DNA of 64,000 nt, from contig CAWBIZ010000002.1 of assembly GCA_963789005.1 (NCBI GenBank), forward strand, positions 248,001-312,000, read 5' to 3'. The notes under the pieces were generated by a model, which saw only the letters and a program-made list of their open reading frames with translations, had not been told where the DNA came from and did no database searches. Within the stretch, counting starts at the first letter, position 1. Each line of letters begins with the position of its first letter. The position numbers were made by a program, and so were the translations under genes. Below are positions 59,472 to 64,000 of this stretch, piece by piece. Origin of the DNA: DASSUW01 sp963789005 (GTDB lineage Bacteria > Actinomycetota > Thermoleophilia > Solirubrobacterales > Solirubrobacteraceae).

Positions 59472-60359
59472 CGCTCGCCGAAGCCGTCGGGCGAGCGACC
59501 GGCCGCGCCGTCGTCTCGCTGAGTCGCGTGGGAGGCGGGGACATCAACGATGCCTACGCGGCGGAGCTCGAAGACGGCGCGCGGGCGTTCGTCAAGACGC
59601 GCGCGGACGCGCCCGCGGGAGAGTTCACCGCCGAGGCGGCGGCACTGCGCTGGCTCGCCGAGCCTGCCGGCCTGGGTATCCCGGAGGTCCTCGGTGTGCT
59701 CGACGCCGACGGGCCGCCGCGCCTGTTGGCGCTCGAGTGGCTCGAGCCGAGCGGCGCCGGCGACGAGGCCGACCTCGGCCGCGGCCTGGCGACGATCCAC
59801 GCCGCCGGCGCCTCCACGTTCGGCGCAGCCGTCCCCGACTCGTCGCCCGCGTCCGGTCGCTCGTCGTCCGCCGTCCTGCGGATCGGGCCGCTGGCGCTGC
59901 CGAACGTTTCCGCGGAGACGTGGCCGGCGTTCTACGCCGACTCCCGGCTCCGCCCGCTGCATCGCACCGGCCCGCGACCGCGGCTCGCTCTCCGCGTCGG
60001 GCGCCGCGGCGGTCGAGCGGGTCTGCGACCGGATGGCCGACCTCGCCGGCCCATCGGAGCCACCGGCGCGCCTCCACGGCGACCTCTGGGCCGGCAACGT
60101 CCTCTGGTCCGGCCGCGGCCCCTACCTCATCGACCCGATCGCCTACGGCGGCCACCGCGAGGTCGACCTGGCGATGCTCCGCCTCTTCGGCGCCCCTGGC
60201 CCACGCTTCCTCGAGGCGTACGAATCGATCACCCCGCTCGCCCCGGGCCACGAGGACCGAGTCCAGCTCTACCAACTCTTCCCGCTGCTCGTCCATGCGG
60301 TCCTCTTCGGCGGCTCCTACGGCACCTCCGCCGAACGCGCTGCTCGTCGCTACGCCTGA
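59468..60359 (+). pseudogene. Fructosamine/ribulosamine kinase family gene, one-base frameshift
   Basis: Two frames combine to about 296 residues of a fructosamine-3-kinase-type protein: SRVGGGDINDAYAAELEDGA, FVKTRADAPAGEFTAEAAAL, LLALEWLEP in the first; SEPPARLHGDLWAGNVLWSG (catalytic Asp), PYLIDPIAYGGHREVDLAML and the C-terminus in the second. Removing one base at 59969-59973 joins them. Such kinases phosphorylate ketoamines on proteins so that they fall off. Coupled to the LMW-PTP gene; either recently broken or mis-sequenced. Confidence 0.82.
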
Positions 60360-60378
60360 CCGCGAACTGGCGCACCGG

Positions 60379-61236
60379 CTAGCGGTCCAGGATCGACAGG
60401 TCGAGCCGTTGCAGGCGCTCCCGGTCGGCGAGGATGTCGATTGCGACGATCCGGCCGTCGCGGACCGTGAAGCCGCCGACCGAGAACGGCTCGCCGTCGA
60501 GGGTCGAGACCGCTCCGGCGACGCCGTTGACGAGCGCCGGCCGGACGAGCAGTCCGAGGCTCGAGTACGCCTGCGCCTGGCGCGCCACAACCGTTGCCCC
60601 GCGGACCTCCCTCGAGCCGGCCCCGAGATCGGCTCGCAGTACGACGTCGGGGTCGAGCACGGCGACGAGCGCGTCGAAGTCACCGTCGCGAGCCGCCGCG
60701 AGGAAGGCGTCGACGACCTCGCGCTGGGCGCTCAGATCGGCGTCCGGAGTGGTGCCGCGGATGCGGCGCCGCGCTCGGCTTGCGAGCTGGCGGGCCGCCT
60801 CGGGCGAGCGGTCGACGATCGGCGCGATCTCGTCGAACGGGACGGCGAACATGTCGTGCAGCACGAACGCGAGCCGCTCGGGCGGGGAGAGCGTCTCGAG
60901 CACGACGAGCAGCGCCAAGCCGACGGCGTCCGCCAGCAACGCCTCGTGCTCCGGGTCGATCCCCTCCGCGGGGTCGACGATCGGCTCCGGCACGAGCGAC
61001 TCCTCCGCACGGGTCCGCCGCGCACGCAGCATGTTGAGCGACACGCGGGCGACGACGGTCCTGAGCCACGCGCCGAGGTTCTCTATCTCGTTCGCGTCGG
61101 TGCGGCTGAGGCGCAGCCAGGCCTCCTGCACGGCGTCGTCGGCCTCGCTCAGCGAGCCGAGCATCCGGTAGGCGACCGCTCGCAGGGCGGTGCGGTGCTC
61201 CTCGAATCGTCCGGCTAGCCAGTCGCGCTCGTCCAT
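60379..61236 (-). CDS. ECF sigma factor with SnoaL-like domain (ECF41-related)
   Basis: A 285-residue sigma factor: region 2 AYRMLGSLSEADDAVQEAWL, region 4 VPFDEIAPIVDRSPEAARQL, and a C-terminal SnoaL-like domain. It resembles ECF41, but the DGGGK motif is replaced by ADLGAGS and the NPDKL end by a different sequence (LADRERLQRLD), so it belongs to a related group such as ECF56 or a divergent ECF41. It is divergent from an epimerase gene closely related to the one controlled by the ECF41 factor at 24155. Confidence 0.87.
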   Translation of the reverse strand: MDERDWLAGRFEEHRTALRAVAYRMLGSLSEADDAVQEAWLRLSRTDANEIENLGAWLRTVVARVSLNMLRARRTRAEESLVPEPIVDPAEGIDPEHEALLADAVGLALLVVLETLSPPERLAFVLHDMFAVPFDEIAPIVDRSPEAARQLASRARRRIRGTTPDADLSAQREVVDAFLAAARDGDFDALVAVLDPDVVLRADLGAGSREVRGATVVARQAQAYSSLGLLVRPALVNGVAGAVSTLDGEPFSVGGFTVRDGRIVAIDILADRERLQRLDLSILDR

Positions 61237-61237
61237 C

Positions 61238-61300
61238 GGTCACGTCGCTCTCTCGTCGCGGGTCATAGCAATAGACCCGCCCACCCGGGGCGATGTGACC
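61238..61300. promoter_or_regulatory. Divergent promoter region with two ECF41-like variant elements
   Basis: On the plus strand GGTCACG (61238-61244), 16 bases, GGTC (61261-61264). On the minus strand GGTCACA (61300-61294), 16 bases, GGTC (61277-61274). Both keep the ECF41 spacing, but TGTCACA and CGTC are altered to GGTCAC and GGTC. The minus-strand element sits well for the sigma gene, the plus-strand one about 50 bases before the epimerase ATG. A matched shift of sigma and promoter specificity is possible. Confidence 0.45.
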
Positions 61301-61313
61301 AAAGGAGATCACG

Positions 61314-62291
61314 ATGCGCGTATTCGTTGCCGGAGCCAGCGGTGCGATCGGAACCCGGCTCGTCCCCAAGCTGATCGACGCCGGTCACGACGTGATCGGA
61401 ACGCACAAGTCGCCGGGAGGCGCCGAGCGCGTACGGACGCTCGGAGCGGAGCCGGTCGCGCTCGAGCTGCTCGATCCGCGCGCCGTGCGCCAGGCCGTGC
61501 TCGCCGCCGAGCCCGACGCCGTCATCCACCAGGCGACCGCGCTGGCCGACATGAAGGACTTCAAGAACTTCGACCGCACCTTCGCGCAGACCAACCGGCT
61601 CCGGAGGGAGGGCACCGACGCGCTGCTGGCCGCCGCGCGCGAGGCGGGCGTGCGCCGCTTCGTCGCCCAGAGCTTCGCCAGCTACCGCAACGCACGCGAG
61701 GGCGGGCCGGTCAAGACCGAGGCGGATCCGCTCGACCCCACCCCGGTGCCGGCGATGCGCGAGACCGACGCCGCGATGCGCTACGTCGACCATTCCGTCA
61801 GCGAGGCGGGCGGGATCGTGCTCCGCTACGGGGCCTTCTACGGCGCGGCGAACGACGGGCTGATCGAGCCCGTCCGCAAGCGGCTGTTCCCGATCGTCGG
61901 CAGCGGCGCCGGCGTAACCTCGTTCGTGCACCTCGACGACGCCGCCGCAGCGACCGTGCTCGCGCTCGAGCACAAGCTGGCCGGCATCTACAACGTCGTC
62001 GACGACGAGCCCGCGCCGGTGCGCGAGTGGCTGCCGGTGCTCGCGAAGGTCCTCGGCGCCAAGCCGCCGCGCCACTTCCCGCGCTGGCTCGCGCGCCTGA
62101 TGGCCGGCGAGGTCGTGGTCATGATGGGAACCGAGGCCCGCGGCGCTTCGAACGCGAAGGCCAAGCGCGAGCTCGGGTGGACGCCGCGCTACGCCAGCTG
62201 GCGAGACGGCTTCGCGGCGGCCTACGCGTCGCTCGGGTCGGCGGAGCGGCGCACCTCCGGCGCGGTGAGGACGAGTCACTCGCCGTCTTGA
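61314..62291 (+). CDS. NAD-dependent epimerase/dehydratase family protein, paralogue of the 25063 gene
   Basis: A 325-residue Rossmann-fold protein: MRVFVAGASGAIGTRLVPKL, RRFVAQSFASYRNAREGGP and YNVVDDEPAPVREWLPVLAK near residue 225, and GASNAKAKRELGWTP near residue 280. These blocks are almost shared with the other ECF-linked epimerase. AAAGGAG precedes the ATG. Reaction unknown; probably oxidoreductase or epimerase acting on a small substrate made or removed under the sigma factor's stress condition. Confidence 0.88.
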   Translation: MRVFVAGASGAIGTRLVPKLIDAGHDVIGTHKSPGGAERVRTLGAEPVALELLDPRAVRQAVLAAEPDAVIHQATALADMKDFKNFDRTFAQTNRLRREGTDALLAAAREAGVRRFVAQSFASYRNAREGGPVKTEADPLDPTPVPAMRETDAAMRYVDHSVSEAGGIVLRYGAFYGAANDGLIEPVRKRLFPIVGSGAGVTSFVHLDDAAAATVLALEHKLAGIYNVVDDEPAPVREWLPVLAKVLGAKPPRHFPRWLARLMAGEVVVMMGTEARGASNAKAKRELGWTPRYASWRDGFAAAYASLGSAERRTSGAVRTSHSPS

Positions 62292-62351
62292 CTTTCGGGC
62301 GGCGGGTCCGAGAGCATGGGCGTTCAGCGGATGACTTGAAGGAGGCGCGCC

Positions 62352-62660
62352 ATGACCCATCCGTCGCCCTATCCGTTGCGGCTGGACGGCGAGCTCGATG
62401 CTCAACTCAGCCGGTGGCTGTGGCTGGTGAAGTGGCTGCTGGTCATCCCTCACATCATCGTGCTCGTGTTCCTGTGGATCGCGTTCCTGATCATGTGGCT
62501 GGTGTCGCTGTTCGCGATCCTGTTCACCGGCCGCTATCCGCACACAATTTTTGACTTCAACGTCGGCGTCATGCGGTGGACGTGGCGGGTCTGGTTCTAC
62601 TCCTACAGCGCGCTCGGCACCGACCGCTACCCGCCGTTCACGCTCGACGATGTCCGCTGA
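62352..62660 (+). CDS. DUF4389 family membrane protein (short)
   Basis: A 102-residue protein with two to three hydrophobic segments (WLWLVKWLLVIPHIIVLVFL; FLIMWLVSLFAILFTGRYPH) and the DUF4389 pattern LFTGRYPHTIFDFNVGVMRW. GGAGG precedes the ATG. It overlaps the next gene, a longer protein of the same family, by 11 bases. Function unknown. Confidence 0.83.
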   Translation: MTHPSPYPLRLDGELDAQLSRWLWLVKWLLVIPHIIVLVFLWIAFLIMWLVSLFAILFTGRYPHTIFDFNVGVMRWTWRVWFYSYSALGTDRYPPFTLDDVR

Positions 62661-63075
62661 CTATCCCGCGCGGCTGAGCGTCGAGTATCCGCAGTCGCTG
62701 TCCCGCGGCCTCGTGCTCGTCAAGTGGTGGCTGCTCGCGCTGCCGCACTACCTCGTCGTGTCGATCTTCGCCGGCGGTGCGTGGGCCGGCGCCAATGCGG
62801 CGAACGACGACTGGGCGTGGACGTCCGGCGGCGGTCTGACCGCGCTGCTGGTCTTCATCGCCGCCGTCGTGCTGCTCTTCACCGGGCGCTACCCGCGGCC
62901 GATCTTCGACTTCGTGATGGGCATGAACCGCTGGGTGTTTCGCGTCAGCGCGTACGCCGCGCTGATGACCGACAAGTACCCGCCGTTCCGGTTCGACATG
63001 GGCGGCCATGAGCCAGCGCCGCAGACGGACACGTCCGACGCCACGGGATCGAGTCCCGCGCCCGGGCTCTCGTGA
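62650..63075 (+). CDS. DUF4389 family membrane protein (long)
   Basis: A 141-residue protein with the same motif as its neighbour, LLFTGRYPRPIFDFVMGMNR near residue 75, and helices VLVKWWLLALPHYLVVSIFA and LTALLVFIAAVVLLF, followed by a hydrophilic Pro/Ser/Thr tail. Its ATG lies inside the previous gene and its stop overlaps the following start (GTGA), giving a three-gene coupled unit. Possibly forms a hetero-oligomer with the short paralogue. Confidence 0.83.
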   Translation: MSADYPARLSVEYPQSLSRGLVLVKWWLLALPHYLVVSIFAGGAWAGANAANDDWAWTSGGGLTALLVFIAAVVLLFTGRYPRPIFDFVMGMNRWVFRVSAYAALMTDKYPPFRFDMGGHEPAPQTDTSDATGSSPAPGLS

Positions 63076-63503
63076 GCCTTACTGACCGCGCCGTCCTCCT
63101 CGGGGTCAGGCTCGGTCGGGAGATCGACGGCATCCGCGAGCTCGAGGTCGTCGGCCGGCGGAGCGGCAAGGCGCGCCGGACGCCCGTGAAGGTTCTTGAG
63201 GTCGACGGCCAGCGGTACGTGGTGTCGCTGAGCGGGAGCTCCGGCTGGGTCTGCAACCTGCGGGAGCGCGAGACGGCGCGGCTCAGGATCGGTCGCCACG
63301 TCGAAGACATGGTCGCGACCGAGCTCCCCGACGCGCAGAAGCCGCCGATCGTGCGGGCCTATCTCGAGGCGGCGACCCGGCCCGGGACGCGCGAGCGGCT
63401 CGCGTGGGCGGCCGATGGCGCGCCCGAGGCGGACGTCCAACGTGGAGCGGCGAGCGTGCCCGTCTTCCGGCTCACCGCTCGCTCAGTGATAGCCGAGGCA
63501 TAG
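63072..63503 (+). CDS. Deazaflavin (F420)-dependent nitroreductase/quinone reductase family protein
   Basis: A 143-residue split-beta-barrel protein of the Ddn/DUF385 family: ELEVVGRRSGKARRTPVKVL at residues 24-43 and VSLSGSSGWVCNLRERETAR near 55-74, then RHVEDMVATELPD. Members of this family in actinobacteria use F420H2 to reduce quinones or nitro compounds. GTG start coupled to the DUF4389 gene, which suggests membrane-associated quinone chemistry. Confidence 0.83.
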   Translation: MSLTDRAVLLGVRLGREIDGIRELEVVGRRSGKARRTPVKVLEVDGQRYVVSLSGSSGWVCNLRERETARLRIGRHVEDMVATELPDAQKPPIVRAYLEAATRPGTRERLAWAADGAPEADVQRGAASVPVFRLTARSVIAEA

Positions 63504-63532
63504 TTGATTCGCGAGAGGGGGATGCAGGCCGG

Positions 63533-63742
63533 ATGAGTAATCACGTCTACAAGTCCGTCGAGATCACAGGGTCATCGCCTGAGGGTGTGACCCAGGCGAT
63601 CGACCGCGCCGTCACCAAGGCGTCGCAGAGCCTCCGAGGGCTCGACTGGTTCGAGGTCACCGAGATCCGCGGCTACATCGACGAGGGCGCGGTCGCCCAC
63701 TACCAGGTCACGCTCAAGGTCGGCTTCCGGCTCGAGGACTGA
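63533..63742 (+). CDS. Dodecin
   Basis: A 69-residue flavin-binding dodecin: HVYKSVEITGSSPEGVTQAI at the start, the strand with the flavin-stacking Trp in LDWFEVTEIRGYIDEG, and the closing VAHYQVTLKVGFRLED. Dodecins assemble as dodecamers that store or buffer flavins. The presence near several flavin-using genes fits that role. Confidence 0.92.
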   Translation: MSNHVYKSVEITGSSPEGVTQAIDRAVTKASQSLRGLDWFEVTEIRGYIDEGAVAHYQVTLKVGFRLED

Positions 63743-63774
63743 ACCAACAGGCCGTTCGGTGCCGTGCTGGCGCG

Positions 63775-63804
63775 TTGACAGCATCACCGCGGGCGCACTA
63801 GGTT
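63775..63804 (+). promoter_or_regulatory. Sigma-70-type promoter for the exported protein gene
   Basis: TTGACA, an 18-base spacer and TAGGTT lie 27 bases before the ATG; GAGGAGG serves as ribosome site between. The -35 is a perfect consensus, which is rare in this window. Confidence 0.68.
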
Positions 63805-63831
63805 CGGCGGACAGCCAACGAGGAGGCGGTC

Positions 63832-64000
63832 ATGAGGCAGCTCAGCCGGTGGTGGACTGTGGGTGCCGTGCTTGCGATCTGGCTGCTGGCGGCGCCGCCG
63901 GTGACCGCCGCGCCTCCTCCGAACGACGCCCGCGGCAACGCCACGCCTCTCGTTCTCCCGGCTGCCGTGTCCGGTACGACGGTGGAAGCATCGGTGGAGG
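63832..64000 (+). CDS. Exported protein, N-terminal part (runs off window)
   Basis: The first 56 residues include a signal peptide (SRWWTVGAVLAIWLLAAPPVTAA) and the beginning of a beta-rich region PPNDARGNATPLVLPAAVSG, a start seen in pre-peptidase C-terminal (PPC)-like domains of exported proteins. Nothing more can be inferred before the window ends. Strong promoter and ribosome site suggest good expression. Confidence 0.78.
   Translation, partial: MRQLSRWWTVGAVLAIWLLAAPPVTAAPPPNDARGNATPLVLPAAVSGTTVEASVE

Noticed and set aside
1..64000. tRNA, rRNA or CRISPR array
   Set aside because: No cloverleaf with conserved TTCGA-type T-loop, no rRNA core segment and no regularly spaced direct repeats were recognised; a covariance-model scan would be needed for certainty.
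1..64000. Numerous long Arg/Ala/Pro-rich open frames antisense to or overlapping recognised genes
   Set aside because: They have shadow composition, no family motifs, and lie over well-supported genes; long spurious frames are expected at this GC content.

Overview
The window is very GC-rich, gene-dense bacterial DNA with many 4-base ATGA/GTGA overlaps, GTG and TTG starts and likely leaderless messages. Several features point to Actinomycetota, most likely class Thermoleophilia, order Solirubrobacterales: a small membrane-anchored protein with the LTYANVM...GGTSYA signature, a sigma factor fused to an anti-sigma-like membrane module, a DUF6458 protein, a SARP/BTAD regulator, F420-type flavoproteins, a serine protease ending in WSG repeats and an actinobacterial-style c-di-AMP riboswitch. 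The taxonomy is inferred from family content, not from a marker gene. No rRNA, tRNA, CRISPR array or transposase was recognised.

Layout. 1-5.1 kb: a hydrolase fragment, a methyltransferase, a decayed reductase, a CGNR regulator divergent from azlCD, and a LacI-MFS operon. 5.1-9.2 kb: a tightly overlapped four-gene redox operon (Fe-S protein, FAD oxidase, unknown 86-residue protein, luciferase-like flavoprotein) that shares its upstream region with lacI; a perfect 16-bp palindrome overlaps the lacI promoter. 9.2-12.8 kb: an exported subtilase overlapping a membrane GGDEF-EAL protein. 12.85-21.64 kb: an 8.2-kb segment bracketed by two 304-bp inverted copies of a non-coding repeat. It carries a PEP-mutase-type enzyme, an ECF42 sigma/DGPF pair, a DUF488 protein, and an operon of a sigma/anti-sigma fusion, a large exported protein and a LTYANVM protein, then an O-methyltransferase. 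21.7-26.1 kb: transsulfuration genes and an epimerase-ECF41 operon with a textbook ECF41 promoter. 26.1-40.4 kb: a toxin-antitoxin pair, exported peptidase-like proteins, small zinc-site proteins, an ECF sigma with a membrane partner, a P450, two polytopic glycosyltransferase-like proteins, a two-component system and a UDP-galactopyranose-mutase-like flavoprotein.

40.6-51.3 kb: a SARP regulator with two methyltransferases, rhodanese, sugar-lactone oxidase, D-threonine-aldolase-like enzyme, a c-di-AMP-riboswitch-controlled NlpC/P60 protein, acyl-CoA dehydrogenase, membrane zincin and DAHP synthase. 51.3-64 kb: nucleoside hydrolase, two tandem exported nuclease/lamin-tail paralogues, MsrA, psuG-psuK, thiolase, a truncated cupin/TetR pair, LMW tyrosine phosphatase with a fructosamine-kinase-type gene, a second SnoaL-type ECF with an epimerase, DUF4389 proteins, an F420-type reductase, dodecin and the start of an exported protein.

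Two themes stand out. Extracytoplasmic-function sigma circuits are dense: five sigma-type genes, three with recognisable target promoters. In addition, six breaks in otherwise intact genes are each cured by removing one base, which may be decay or an insertion-biased sequencing/assembly error; functional statements for those genes assume the repaired frame.
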